DNA of 64,000 nucleotides from Lactifluus volemus (Eukaryota; Basidiomycota; Agaricomycetes; Russulales; Russulaceae). The stretch lies in the NCBI GenBank assembly GCA_022376515.1, contig WTXI01000008.1, forward strand, positions 248,001 to 312,000, read 5' to 3'. The notes beneath the pieces were generated by a model. It searched no databases. It saw only the letters and a program-made list of their open reading frames with translations, and was not told where the DNA came from. Within the stretch, counting starts at the first letter, position 1; every line of letters starts with the position of its first letter. A program made the translations under genes and the position numbers. This document shows positions 31,410-42,683 of the stretch, in pieces.

Positions 31410-31679
31410 TATATTTATGAAAACAGCTATAAGGTCACTACAATAAACTTAAACTAGTTGTCCTGTGTGAAATACTACCTCATCTGATCTTTCTAACAAC
31501 TATCTGTCATATGTGTGCTTCCAACTAATGGCATGCTTAACAATCACTTCATACCTATCAACTCTTTGCTACATAGCATATGTCATGTAGACTGCTGCCT
31601 CTGCCATGCTTGGGGTGTCTCACACTGCAATCTCTGGCTCTGTTCTTGGGGTGTTAATTGCTATCCCAAGTAACAACTC
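31410..31679. other. CpG-poor spacer
   Basis: Nothing recognised; no open frame of interest and essentially no CpG. Confidence 0.4.
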
Positions 31680-33341
31680 CATCAGGAAAACCTGTTTCTG
31701 CTTAAAGGCTCCTTAAAAAATTACTTAATTTTCTTATATAACTCCTACAAAGATTTCAGGCAACCACTATTCTAAAAATGTTTTGCTTAGAAGCTACTTG
31801 AAATTCTGTAGTTTGCTTGTCAATAGTGAGAATCTAATTGGTTAAGCTGGAGCTGCTTAGGCTAAGCATATTAAGCAGAGCTTAAGCAGCTATTTAAGCC
31901 TGTTAAGCAGGGCATACAGTAATGTTCACAAGCAGACAAGTTCACACAAGCCAAAAAAATAATTCAAACTGCAAGTTTATTGAAATTACAGTATCTAAAC
32001 TAGAGGTACAAAAACTAACTAATCTGTACCAACACACATCTACCTACTGCCTAAGTTACATTCAACCTCACACAAACAGCAGGTAGCACACTGTGGCATG
32101 GGTGGGGCTGCAGGGCCATGGAGAGGTGATGGTGGTGGCGGTGACAGTGGTGGAGGCATAGAAAGGTGGGGGAGGAGGCACAGGAGGAGGTAAGGAGCAT
32201 GGGAGGCATGAGAAAACATACGGGAGGTGCAGAGGAATGTGCAGGGTGCAGAAGGAGGTGAGAATGCAGGAGGCGCAGGGCATGGGAAGCGCAGATGCAG
32301 GGCACAGGAAGAGCAGGTGAAGGTGCAGGGTGCAGGAAGTACAGGTAAACACGCAGGGGCAAGAGGTGTGGGAGAAGGCACAGGAAATGTAGGAGGAGGC
32401 ATAAGCAGCACAGGAGGTGTGAAAGGTACAAGCAGCACAGGAAGTGCAGGAGGTGCAAGTGGTGCAAGAGATGGTAAGTCCAGGTGGCAGAGGCAGTGGT
32501 GCAGAAGGTGATGGTTCAGGCAGCAGAGACAGAGGAGGTGATGAAAAAAAAATCAGACATGTTGGGGCAGGGCAGGCAGTGTGACAATGTACCAGGGAGA
32601 GGTGCAGAAGGCACTGGCACAGGCAGTGTCCTTGAAGTGCCAGTGAATCCATAAGAAGGCAAGAGTGGTGGGGGAGGTGCAGAAACAGGAGGCATATGTT
32701 GATGCAACAGAGGTAGAGGCAGAGGCAGAGAAGGAGAAGGAGAAGGAGAGAAGGTGGAGGCGGCAGCAGTGGGATGCATTGCACGACAACAAACCAGGAG
32801 AGGATGCAGCCGTGGTGGCAAGAAGGCAATGGGGAAGCATGTGGCAGCACCAGATAAGGAGCAGTGGTGGTGGCAACAGCAGAGGTCACAGAGAACACAG
32901 ACAGAGAGAGAGGTCAAAAGAATGCAGCAAAAAAAGATGAGACACAAAAATCAACATAGTGTCAACAAGAATAAACAATGGAGCATAATGATTCCTTTTA
33001 AGGAAATGTCAGAATGGGGGAGGGCAATGAAAATCAGTATTATACAAACAAGATTAAACAATAAACATGTGATCTGTAATGACTTAGCAAAATTTTCATA
33101 ACTTGACAAAAATTTCAGACACCTTACTTAATTTACTTAATTTACTTTAGACAATTTTTGTGTACTTAGCATCCTTGACTGGTGATTTATGTCCTTAATT
33201 TTATTAGATTGGCTTAGTAATGCTTGATTAGCTTAGATTATTTCAATTTGCTTAGTCTAATGGTGTTAAGCTGCCTAAGCCTGCCTTAACAACACTAAGC
33301 AGTGGCTAAGCCTGTTTAAGGCTAACTGGGTTTTGCTGATG
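31680..33341. mobile_element. 1.66-kb element with CATCAGGAAAACC ends
   Basis: Left end CATCAGGAAAACCTGTTTC, right end (complement) CATCAGCAAAACCCAGTTAG, flanked by TC on both sides (31678-31679 and 33342-33343). These are the ends of the 172-bp palindromes. The subterminal regions are rich in TTAAGC words (31840-31920 and 33230-33320), like 9706-10080. The middle (32085-32900) is a purine-rich tract of AGGTGCAGG-like words whose long open frames on both strands look like composition artefacts. No transposase is visible, so it is probably non-autonomous. Confidence 0.75.
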
Positions 33342-34270
33342 TCCTTAGGCATGAATTTGAGTGCTAGTAAGATATGCCTGAGTGCTGTGACTGCTATGTT
33401 AAGGTGATCAGACCATGCTCAGGAAAGGTTCTCCTAGCTTTCATTGTCATCTTGTTCACTAATTTCAGGTGTACACATGTTGTTATGGGTTTTTCTGGAC
33501 CTACACCTCCCTGGGATGGTCAGTGGTAACAAAAATTGTTACCAAATGTGGAGTACCTTATATAAGATCACACTGTCACACCAAGCATCTACAGTCCAAA
33601 AGGGAAAGCTTACATATGGATCACTTAATGTAACACTTGCAAGAAGCACCTCCTGACATTTAGAACATGTGGGTGTGCAGATCATGCAGCAGATAAGTAC
33701 ATATCAAGCAGTCTTCTGACATCAATGCCAATGCTAAATAAATGCCTCTATGGTGATGATGGCATTTGTGCAGCACAACCACATAGGTGCTTAAGGGCAG
33801 GTAGCCTTGGCTTTGTCCAGATGCCATGTATCATTGTCAAGTTCATCTATTCTGTTGAGATAGTTTATGCATTTGGGTCATTCACAGTAGCCATTATTTA
33901 GCTCATTAATTTGGCCATTCTCATGATTCCCACCAGTTTTTCTCACATTTTTCTTTGATTATCATCAATGATGGCAATAGAAAGATGGGAATGGAGGAAA
34001 AAAGTAAAGAAAACTAGAACTGCACTCAGTAACAGAGGATGTGACCAACAGTGGAGAGGGCAGCTGGTGATGCACGCATGGCAAGAATGATGAGGCAGGA
34101 CAATGAGGGGTCAGCCTGAGAATCAAAAAAAAAAAAAAAATGAACCTAGGACTTTGCTTGGCAACAGAGGACCTGACCAACAGAGAAGATGGCAGCTGGT
34201 AATGCACATGTGGCAAGGACAATGATGCAGGATGATAGGAGGGCAGGAAAATGTTAAGGCTCAGAGAGGC
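33342..34270. other. CpG-poor stretch with a tandem duplication
   Basis: From about 34015 to 34240 a unit of about 115-120 nt is repeated imperfectly, each copy containing AACAGAGGA, GACCAACAG, GGCAGCTGGT and ATGCA. The copies are separated by a run of A at about 34124-34140. The remainder has no supported gene. Confidence 0.5.
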
Positions 34271-35085
34271 CTTGGTGCTCAGCTTGAGCTTCAGTCATGA
34301 GATCTAGTCTAACAGGAACTAGCGTCAAGTGACATTTTGATGGTTTGGGGTTCTCAGGTGACTTCTGTCAGGTGACCTGTGTCATATGGCTGTGGGATAC
34401 TTGGTGATAATATAACTGATGCCTAAGCTGCAGTGGTCACAAGGCTTAGTCAGCTGATAGGTTAGGACTCTATGTCTCACTGGCTCAACACAGAAGGAGG
34501 GCGTCGCGCTAACAGATGCACTTCTGGTATTGTCAATGTTCTCTAGTGCCCCTCTCTGGTAGGCAAAGACTAATCCCCCTAACACATGTAAGTTAGGGAG
34601 GAAGGCTCAAGAGATGAGAGGGGAGACCTTGAAGGGTCTTTAAAAGAGAGAGAAGACAAGTGTCTGATTACTGATAAAGTAAAAGTCTAAGAATAAGGGG
34701 CACTGAAAGTGCCCTTCTTATATACTACTGGGGTGTGATGCTTACTAAGGGAGTCTCAGGGGATGTCACATAGGGTGACATCCAGATATAATATATTGTA
34801 GATGGGATCGGATCTCAGGGTAATCTTGGGACTGCACTGGGACTGTGCTAAAATGATGTCGGGGTAATCTCAGGGAATGTACTATGGGAAGATCTGTATA
34901 GTACTGTATAGTAGTTATGTAAGTGAGATTGGATTGGGGATAAATTGAGCATCAAGTCAGATTCAAGTGTTTATGTAGCTGTGTTCTTGTTTGTTTGTGT
35001 TTGGTTTATGGCTTGAAATGGTTTGAATTTCCCATGGTCATGTGTGGTACTTTTCTGATCGTCATGTGACGGTGAAACCATAACA
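34271..35085 (-). repeat. Probable 3' LTR of the gypsy element (far end unresolved)
   Basis: On the minus strand a purine tract (AGAGAAAGGAGGTAA) is followed at 35085 by TGTTATGGTTTCACCG, a typical LTR start, and a TATATAAG box lies near 34720. The left boundary could not be fixed: no clear CA end with matching flank was found, so the start coordinate is approximate. Confidence 0.5.
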
Positions 35086-35676
35086 TTACCTCCTTTCTCT
35101 AAGGAATATGTGTCACCACATTTCAAGTCACAGGAAATGGGTGCGCCATTGACCACTCATGGGGCATTGCCAGTACAGGTTGTACTGGTTGTCGGGTTTG
35201 GCAAAGGGGTGGTTGCTAGGGACAAGGCACTGGTCACATAGGTATCTAGCATGTGGGGTGGTACAAGTGGTCGAGGGGTGGTTGCCTCCACAGTAGGGGC
35301 ATTTAAAGAAGTCAGTAAAGTCTTGTAGTGACTGGTCATTGCTGTTATGGTTGTCATCAGGAGGGGGAGGTAAAGGGGTCTTTCCCTTGAAGTCAGCCAG
35401 GATTTGGCCTTTGTATCATTGCTGCCATCGGGGTACGTGGTGGTTGAGTTGAATATGTTCAGTCCTAAGACCATAGTCAAGGTTGTCTTCATAGTAGGGT
35501 GCACCAGGGTTGGTATAGTTGGGTTCATAGTTTTCTTTGTTTATGTCTTTGGGCCATTTGTCTTTGCTGTACTCGTCGACATCTTCAGCAGCGTCTGCTG
35601 GACTAGCAGCGTCTGCTGGGCTAGCAGAGCCTCCTGGGCTCTGGTTGAGTGGGAAAGAGAAGTATACTCTCTCCAA
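35086..35676 (-). pseudogene. Accessory ORF of the gypsy element with a Cys/His motif
   Basis: Lies between the chromodomain end of pol and the 3' LTR. The minus-strand frame from 35676 reads MERVYFSFPLNQSP, an acidic Pro/Ala region with two SPADAA repeats, then one TGA (near 35422). It continues in the same frame to FKCPYCGGNHPSTTC and RYLCDQCLVPSNHPF. The first cluster is CX2CX3HX4C, one residue shorter than a retroviral zinc knuckle. A short Gag-like or accessory zinc protein at the 3' end of a chromovirus is the likely reading; function is unknown. Confidence 0.55.
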
Positions 35677-35779
35677 GTGCTCAGCACTCTGTAATGTGGT
35701 GGGGCCTATGCCTGCCTCATGCTGTGTTCACTCTGCAGCATCACTCTTTGTTAACGCAGTGGGATCCAAGATAGCTATC

Positions 35780-36024
35780 TAGCTACAGCTTTTTGTTAAC
35801 CCAGTTTGATCTAGGGCGATTTCATCATCACTCTGCTTTGGTAACCTGGTGAGCTCTGGGGTACTTTGACATTGGCATCTGTTATCAAGACCTAACCACA
35901 CTTTGTTATCCCAGGTAGTCTCTGGGGTCTGTGCTTTGGTAACCTGGAAAGCCTCTGGGTTAGTATCAGTGATGTCAAGCCCATCAAGAGCGGTGGTAAG
36001 GAGTGGGTAATTTTGTGAGAACAT
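35780..36024 (-). pseudogene. Short ORF between chromodomain and accessory zinc ORF
   Basis: 81 codons from an ATG at 36024 (MFSQNYPLLTTALDGLDITD). It lies upstream of and possibly once continuous with the zinc ORF on the minus strand. No domain recognised. Confidence 0.3.
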
Positions 36025-36149
36025 GGTAGTTCAGGTGAGAGATGGTAATGGTTGGTGGTCAAGAGAGGTTGGGCCTTTATACCTGTCAAGTTCCATGGTT
36101 CTCACAGCTCTGGGGTTTGCTGTGTAGAAATCTTGGATTAAGTCCAGAG

Positions 36150-36989
36150 CATTTCAGCAGCTTCTGCTGGTTCCCATGAGTCATGTGCCGCTGAGTAGCC
36201 TTTCCATCGTAACAGATACTGGAGTTTCTTATACCTGCATCACAAGCCTAGGATTTGCTTGACTTCATATTCTGGCTGGTCATTGATGAGGTCAGGGGGT
36301 GGTTCTGTGTGGTTTTTGCCATGTTCATTGGTTTCTGTGTATGGGGTCAAGAGTGAGGCATGAAAGACGTTTTGGATCTTCCATTAAGGGGGTAGTTTGA
36401 GCTTGTATACATAGGGAAAGATAACTTTGATAATGGGGAATGGTCTAAATTGCTTTGGGCACAATTTCTTCATTAGATGGGACAGGGATAGGTTTGTTCC
36501 CTTGAGTAGAACTTGCTGGCCAAGTTTGAACAACTTGAAGTGCTGTTGGCCTTTCTTGCACCCATGGTGCTTGTGTAACAGTAGTTGAGCTTTCTTTATC
36601 GTGTCTTGCACTTGCTCTTGTAGTGTCTTCAAGTGCTAGTATATTAGTGATTTTATTGGGGTTTTCTCTGATACATGGTGTGAATCCAATGAGTAGATCT
36701 GAGGGGATCATTCCAGTGGTGCTGCTAGGCCAGATATTGTGAACGTATTGTGCTACAGGTAGCCACCCAGTCATTTTGTTGGAAGTTGCCATAGATGTGA
36801 AGGTATTGTTCAAGCCACTGATTGGTTTGTTTGGATTGTCTGTCAGTCTGAGAGTGGTGTGCTGTGCTGAGGTTTTGGTTTATAGATAGTCACTTGCAGA
36901 GTGCTGTGGTGAACTTCAAGGTGAACCAAGTGTCTTGGTCTGAAATGACTCTTTAGGGTATGCCAAAGTAGAGGAAGACATGCTGTGCA
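36150..36989 (-). pseudogene. Gypsy integrase C-terminal half and chromodomain
   Basis: Minus-strand frames give VISDQDTWFTLKF (second catalytic Asp region), STAHHSQTDRQS and WLEQYLHIYGNFQ of a Ty3/gypsy integrase. Then, near 36160-36290, YLLRWKGYSAAHDSWEPAEA follows, a chromodomain of the chromovirus type that directs insertion to heterochromatin. Many stops. It continues the integrase at 37835-38440, from which a solo LTR separates it. Confidence 0.83.
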
Positions 36990-37834
36990 TAGAGTGTTAC
37001 GGTTATGTGGGCCGTCCGGCCCATTTCTTACTGTTTTCCGTCTATTTTTCGACTTGTGTTACGACCTAGGATCCCTTTCTTTGGCCAGCCCCCTCTGTTG
37101 GTCTTCCAGGGGCTGTGCATTGCTATTTTGGACATGTATTTGACTCAGGGATCATGACTCAAATCTTGAGTCAGTTCTTGAGTCATCAGAACTGACTCAG
37201 GTCCTTAGTCAATGGTCTTGACTTCACTACTTTACTGTAACCTTTGTAGGATAGTTGGCTGGCCCTCGGTACGCATAAATAGGGCCCTATGGATGAGCTA
37301 AAGCCCCAGCTTCAGCTTCATTGAGAATCACAGTTGTTGCTTGACACTCAAACTCCCTCTCTTTTTCTTGTGCATCCCCTCTTCGTATCTTTGGTTAAAG
37401 GTACCTTCGCGCCACAATCAGAACATCTGTTTGCCTGTTTACGCCTTGTAAATAAGCTCACAGACGCTCTGAACCTTGTACGAAATCGAGGGTAAAGGAT
37501 TGTCTAATTCCTCCCCCTCTATTTCGCCCAAACCTTAGTTCAACCTCCCATGAGTGTCCTTGGAAGGCGAGCATCCCTTGCATTCCAAATACACTTGCGC
37601 CCGCATTGCGGTTGAACTTACAGATCGTCCTTCATCCATCTGCCACCGTCTATCCTCTTTGGGAACGGTAACTCCGACCATCGCGTGCGCCGGCCCGTAC
37701 TACCTGCCTCACACGATACAGAACCGAGAGTTCGCACAGTCAAGTCTATCCTTCACAGGAACTCGCCTGCACGTCCTCTATTGATTAATCAAAGCTCACT
37801 CCGAGCCACGGTCCCTGTGAACCGTGACATAGAG
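36990..37834 (+). mobile_element. Solo LTR (835 bp) inserted in gypsy integrase
   Basis: The LTR at 36995-37829 begins TGTTACGGTT and ends AACCGTGACA. It is flanked by TAGAG at 36990-36994 and 37830-37834. A TATA-like CATAAATAGGG lies near 37275. CpG-rich compared with its host element, so much younger. No internal retroelement sequence: a product of LTR-LTR recombination. Confidence 0.9.
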
Positions 37835-38716
37835 TGCTGTGACTCCTTCAGAGTCAATAGTCTAGTTGCAGGAAAGGAAGACAGCTGCCTTCATGCAGTT
37901 GTGGTTAGTAATCGTCAAAATCGAGTCATAGCCATGTGATATGGGTAGGTTAACTATCAGGTCAAGGGCAATTGTTTCAAATGGTTGCACATTAGGTTTT
38001 GTCATTATTAGGTGTATTGGTACTTTGGGTTTTGTTGTTCCAGATTTTGTCTCTTGACATTGGGAGCATCTTTTGACATATTGTGTGATCCATTGTTTCA
38101 TGTCCGGCCACCAGTAAGTTTGCTGGATGGCGTATAAGGTTTTTGAAATTCTGGGGTGCCCTACTATGATGTGATCATGGTTTTCAGCCACTACCTCCCT
38201 TCTCAAGGTGTTGTTTGCCACAACAATGATCTTGTCTTGCCTCATCCAGAGGCCAGAGGCCATGTGCTTAAGTCCGTAAGGGGTGGTCCAGGTAGCAATA
38301 TCAATAGGGCAAGCCCACTGGCTCGCAAGAAGGTGCTCCTCCCACATAGAGGGGAAAGGGAGAGGGCCACGACATTGGCAAAAAGCTGGCTGGGGAGGTC
38401 AATTTGTTGTTTATTGTCCCCTTGCCCTGTGTAAATGTCCGGTCACCTAGAGAGGTGGTCTGCCTTCATGGTGATGCCAGGCTTGTGAATGAGTACAAGG
38501 TTATACTCTGTGAGTTCCAGTAAATAGTGTGCAACCCACCAGTTGATGTTGCATGTGTGTCAGTAATATTGCAGGTTCTTGTGGTCTGTGTAAACTTTGA
38601 CAGGGTGCTTAGCTCCCAGTAAGATGTGTTGCCAGCATCTGAGGCCTAGCATGACTGTGGGTAATTCCTGGTCATGAATATCATAGCCCCACTTAGCGGG
38701 GGTCAAAGCATATGAG
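37835..38716 (-). pseudogene. Gypsy RNase H end and integrase N-terminal half
   Basis: Minus-strand frames give the RNase H tether (KHPVKVYTDHKNLQYY near 38580). They are followed by an integrase HHCC zinc finger (HIIVGHPRISKTLYAIQQ, CSQCQ) and the first catalytic block (ALDLIVNLPISHGYDSILTI). The upstream edge is the TA target site of the mariner-like element at 38717-38718; the downstream edge is the solo LTR. Confidence 0.87.
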
Positions 38717-39199
38717 TAAGGTAGGAGACATCAGGAACGGGCACCCCTTATGTCAGCAATTAAACCCTACATAAACCCTAGGGTTAGGTCATGTGACTGT
38801 GTCATTCAGACAGGGATCCGACATTTTTATCTCAAGATTGCAACGTGAAAGGGCGTGCACCAGCTCTGAATTTCCTAAATTAATACAGAATACTCTATGT
38901 GCTCCTAGGTTGTGATTCCTTGAGTTTGGCTACCATCTCAGGTGGTAGCGTGCGATGGCCATGAAACTTCCTATTTGCCCAAGCAGCCTGTGTGCTTGAT
39001 AGGCCTTCCTTGTATGCCGAAATGAATCATGCAGACCAATTTGCATATCTGAGTTGTGTAGAATATATAAAGTTAGCATGAAACAGAATAGAAAGAAAAG
39101 AAATTACTGTTGAATCTGTGGCAAAGGCACAGAATCAAGGGACTTGATTACGAGCCATTCCATTTTGGGAACAGTTGCGGCGTGGCTTGCCCCTCGAAA

Positions 39200-40640
39200 A
39201 TGAAGCTTTGCGGCTCCCCAGAACTACTCAATAAAGTTTAATTCACAGTGATACTTGGGGTAGAAATCACATAGATAACCATGGGATACAATAAATTCTT
39301 CAAGCTGTGACTTCTGGGCAACAAAGTCCAGCTGCATGAAAAGTAGTCGGCGGCAGCAGCAATTGAAGTGATCTGGAGGGCACTCAGGCTTGGGACACTG
39401 TGCAAGGAGCCCCTTCAGTGGCCAGAGGCCACGCTCCTTGATTATCAGCTCCATGCCTTTAAACCACCCAGGCATGGTGGGGTGGTTGTCTGGAAAATAA
39501 AATGGCTGCGCATTGCCATGGCTCATCGTTCCAGGGCACATTCATGGCCCACCTGGGTGATGGGTCCACCCTTTTTTAGATCCTAGAAAGAAAATAAGCT
39601 GTGCATGCAAAGAATCGATGGGGGACGCACCTCAGACCATTAGCCAGGCAGATAGCACATCTGGCGCTTGCTTCTGGTGAGATGGCGCATTATCAAAAAG
39701 GAATAATCCCTGCACGCATCCATTTGTCTTGCGTTAGAATATGTTGACAGCCTGTGTGACTTGAGAAAGGAGGTGGTCCGCATCGAATCACCCATTGCGC
39801 TGCTTTCCCAGTTTGAAGGTGATACGCACCTCACTATCAGAGATGATCAGTTACATCAGATAAATGTGTAGAATAGTTGGCACACCTGTGCTCATCCCAG
39901 AGTGGGCCCCATTCTGCCATTAAGAAGTCTGAACCCATAATGGAATACCCCTCACCCTTGGGCTTTGGAGTCCCAGTTGTGCTTGAATGCCCCCAGTAAG
40001 TCTTTCTCTTATCATTTTGAAAGAATGTAGACTCGTCGTGAGTAATGAGAATGAGGCGCGAGGCCGGAAGTAAGCCCAGAGTGAGTTGTCTGAGGGGAGG
40101 CCCAAGAGGAAGAGAAAGCCCCTGGTTGTCAAGAGGAAGAGGAAGCCCCTGGTCGTCAAGATGGAAACGAGTTTCATATGTTGCCCAGCGATTGACGAAT
40201 GCACACCTGTATTTGATCACATCTTTGTGTTCATGGCCATTGACATATAGGCCATTGGAGTGCTGACCATAATGCCAGCCCAATTTCTTGAGCCACCTGC
40301 GAGCAGTCCATTCCAAGATCGATGCTTGGGAACTCTGATCTGCTTGAAGAGCTCTTGTAATCTGGGGCTTGCGACCGCATCGACAACATCAGAGGCTTTG
40401 ATAAGCCCCCCTTTCATCACTTCTGTCATCTCCAGCTGGATCGCCTGGGAAACGTCTTCATCGTCCAAAACAGTCCATTGATTCCCACTGTGCTGATGGA
40501 CTGGCAACTCACCTGATCAGAGGAACTTGAGGGTCCATTCCCAAATCTTGCGCGCACATTTTGCCCCTTGGCCACTCGATACTGCAACAAGGGCTGAAGA
40601 CTACCTCCAGGTATAGGCCAGCTTTTCATTCAAGAAGACA
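39200..40640 (-). pseudogene. DDE transposase, catalytic region (decayed)
   Basis: On the minus strand: an N-terminal DNA-binding part (NQWTVLDDEDVSQAIQLEM, then a stretch ending in ACRWLKKLGWHYG); a block around YVNGHEHKDVIKYR; the first catalytic Asp in LILITHDESTFFQND; SIMGSDFLMAEWG; and the C-terminal block DFVAQKSQLEEFI, CDFYPKYHCELNFIE with the catalytic Glu. This architecture is a DDE transposase family widespread in agaricomycetes. A length-altering tandem insert (GLPLPLDNQGLSLPLG) and several stops or frame changes show loss of function. The middle Asp block was not located. Confidence 0.8.
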
Positions 40641-40831
40641 TTCAAGAGCCCCTGCATGGCCATCACACGGCCTCGCAGGACAAGGTCAGTCTTGATCTTG
40701 TCCACCTTCACATGCAACTGATCCTGTGCTTTAGCCAGAGTGCTCCGGTGTCATATCAGTTCCATTGTGTGAATGCAATCTGTGCCACTCGACAATGTCG
40801 GATCATCTGGGATAAGGGCACAGCGAAGGTC

Positions 40832-41713
40832 TTAGAGTAGACGGTGGGCGAACTCGGGACCAGGTGAGTTTACACCTTTGCTTGTCCCTTCCTCCTCCTC
40901 CTCCTCCTCCTCCTCCTCCTCCTTGGCTTCATTGCCAGTGGGGAAGTCGCATGTGCTGCTGGGACCACTGGCCTGGCCATTTGCTAGGCTGGTTGGCAGA
41001 TCCTTGTCACTCTCCTTCTTCTCCTCCTCCTCCTCCTCCTCCTCCTCATGCTGCTTGGCTCTATCTGGGAAGTCATGGCCATGGCACCTGTCTAGGCCAT
41101 TCCCCAGGCTACATTGGGGTACTTCTTCGCTCTCCCCCTCGTCATGGATGCTTTGCCTGTGTATCGGGGATCTGTTCTGGCCACTCATGCTGCTGCTTGG
41201 CAGTTCATTCTCGCTCTCCTCTTCCTCCTCTTCGGCTCCTCTGGGGAAATCATACACATGGCTGGGATGATTGGCCTGGCTGTTCACTATGCTGATTGGC
41301 GGGTCATTATCGCTCCCCTCTTCCTTCTCCTCTTGCCACTTGGCTCCACCTGGGATGTCACACTCGTGGCTCGGATGGATGTCCTGGCCATTCGCCAGGC
41401 CACCTGGTGGCTCCTCCTCGGTCCCCCACTCTTTGGGGATGCTTGGAATGCCACACATGTGTGTCTGGTGTATGTCCTGGCCATTCATGCCACTGCCTGG
41501 TGGCTCACCATTAGACTCCTCCTCTTCAGCAATATCATGCGCGCATGTTGAACGTTTCCCCTGGTTCTTCACTAGGCTGCTTAGGAGCTCTTTGCCACCT
41601 TCTGCCTCCTCTACCTCTGCAACAACAGGGATGTCGCGCGCATGCGTGGCGCCTCTGTCCTGGGTATCCATGCCTCGGCTCTTCTTTTCCATCAGAGCCA
41701 CATACTCGGCCAA
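40832..41713 (-). CDS. Acidic repeat ORF in the transposase leader
   Basis: An open frame of 293 codons upstream of the catalytic part. It consists of about seven imperfect repeats of 30-40 residues, each with a pattern like SLANGQ, a Pro/His stretch, CDFP or HDFP, then a run of 4-11 Glu. The Glu runs come from CTC/TCC triplet repeats on the plus strand. The frame is open although its neighbours have stops, which may reflect triplet-repeat expansion rather than selection. Function unknown; probably the variable N-terminal part of the transposase. Confidence 0.5.
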   Translation of the reverse strand: MAEYVALMEKKSRGMDTQDRGATHARDIPVVAEVEEAEGGKELLSSLVKNQGKRSTCAHDIAEEEESNGEPPGSGMNGQDIHQTHMCGIPSIPKEWGTEEEPPGGLANGQDIHPSHECDIPGGAKWQEEKEEGSDNDPPISIVNSQANHPSHVYDFPRGAEEEEEESENELPSSSMSGQNRSPIHRQSIHDEGESEEVPQCSLGNGLDRCHGHDFPDRAKQHEEEEEEEEEKKESDKDLPTSLANGQASGPSSTCDFPTGNEAKEEEEEEEEEEEGTSKGVNSPGPEFAHRLL

Positions 41714-41753
41714 AGGGTAGAAGCCCTTCTCTATCAGGTCTTTTCTGGCCCTC

Positions 41754-41925
41754 CATCAGGAAAACCCATTTTGCCTTAAACTGTATTAGATGCTCCTTAA
41801 AGCTTACTTAAGATATTGGTAATTAGATCCTCAACTTACCAACATTGAGGATCTAATTACCAACATCTTAAGTAAGCTTTAAGGAGCATCTAATACAGTT
41901 TAAGGCAAAATGGGTTTTCCTGATG
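41754..41925 (+). mobile_element. 172-bp palindromic MITE, copy 2
   Basis: Reads the same as copy 1 throughout. Flanked by TC on both sides (41752-41753 and 41926-41927). Inserted in the leader region of the mariner-like transposase. Confidence 0.92.
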
Positions 41926-42240
41926 TCTTCTGCCTGTAAAGTGTGCTTCTGAACTTTTCTGTCACCCTTGGTCACTTTTGTGCTGTGCTGATCTGTTGTG
42001 CCTGCATAGCAAGTTGCTGTACTTTCTGGAGCATTGCACTGAAGTGCTCCAGTTCAGACACCTCAGAAACATCATCACTGTCACTGAAGAAGCTGTCGTC
42101 ATCACCTCCCATCCAGGAGTGGCCATGGAGTTCCTGGTTGATGCCTGCACTGGGGATCTCTGGGGAAAGCATTGTCACACATGTAAGCAAGAATTTGATG
42201 GCAAAGCATACCCTCCCTCACTGCATTCAGACTGCTGAGA
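41926..42240 (-). pseudogene. Possible N-terminal exon of the mariner-like transposase gene
   Basis: A minus-strand frame from ATG 42190 reads MLTCVTMLSPEIP, then an acidic Ser/Asp tract (DDSFFSDSDDVSEVSELEH) and LQKVQQLAMQAQQ. It precedes the acidic repeat ORF in the same orientation but is separated from it by the palindromic MITE. Confidence 0.35.
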
Positions 42241-42683
42241 CATGCAAGTAGTGCTCTTTTAACATTCTGACTTCTAGCTTGCTATGCATGAGATTTTATA
42301 GGCATTGAGGGGGGTATTTTTGCTGTCCCACTGGGGAGGTACACGCCTTTTGCTTAGGTCACATGACCTTAGTAAGCGGTCACATGTGTGTCAAAAAGCA
42401 GATCATGTTTTTCCAACTTTCCATTTTTGGAGTCTTGGGAGTAAAATAATACATTTTAAACAAAAAAAAAAAACTGGTCTCAGCTCACTCAAAAATCAAT
42501 ATTTTTTTTCAACTTACATAGCATACAGAGCTATTTATGTACACTTTCATTCCTATGTTATATATATTGCTTATGATCAATATTGGATGAGGAGATAGAA
42601 AGGTTTAACAACCCCAGAGATGGGGTTAGCTAGGGTTTAATCGCTGACATAAGGGGTGCCCGTTCCTGATGTCCCCTACCTTA

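Larger units (their letters stand above)
38717..42683. mobile_element. Tc1/mariner-like (DDE) DNA transposon
   Basis: A 3963-bp element (38719-42681) with about 45-nt terminal inverted repeats. They begin AGGTAGGAGACATCAGG on the left and AGGTAGGGGACATCAGG on the right, and continue into GGGCACCCCTTATGTCAGC. The flanking TA duplication and the transposase NFIEQ motif agree with the IS630/Tc1/mariner group. It is inserted in the RNase H domain of the gypsy; removing it with one TA restores the gypsy reading frame. A palindromic MITE at 41754-41925 lies inside it. Confidence 0.88.

Noticed and set aside
32040..32947. Long overlapping open frames, up to 276 codons, on both strands
   Set aside because: They are Pro/Ser/Leu/Cys- or Gly-rich readings of one purine-rich tract inside a transposon, with no domain.
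40864..41720. Several long plus-strand frames rich in Leu, Ser and Pro
   Set aside because: These are antisense shadows of the acidic triplet-repeat ORF; the CTC/TCC runs keep all frames open.
38719..42681. Shared CATCAGGAA word linking the mariner-like ends to the palindromic MITE
   Set aside because: Only nine bases agree, they are interior rather than terminal in the mariner-like repeat, and the target duplications differ (TA against variable 2-3 bp).
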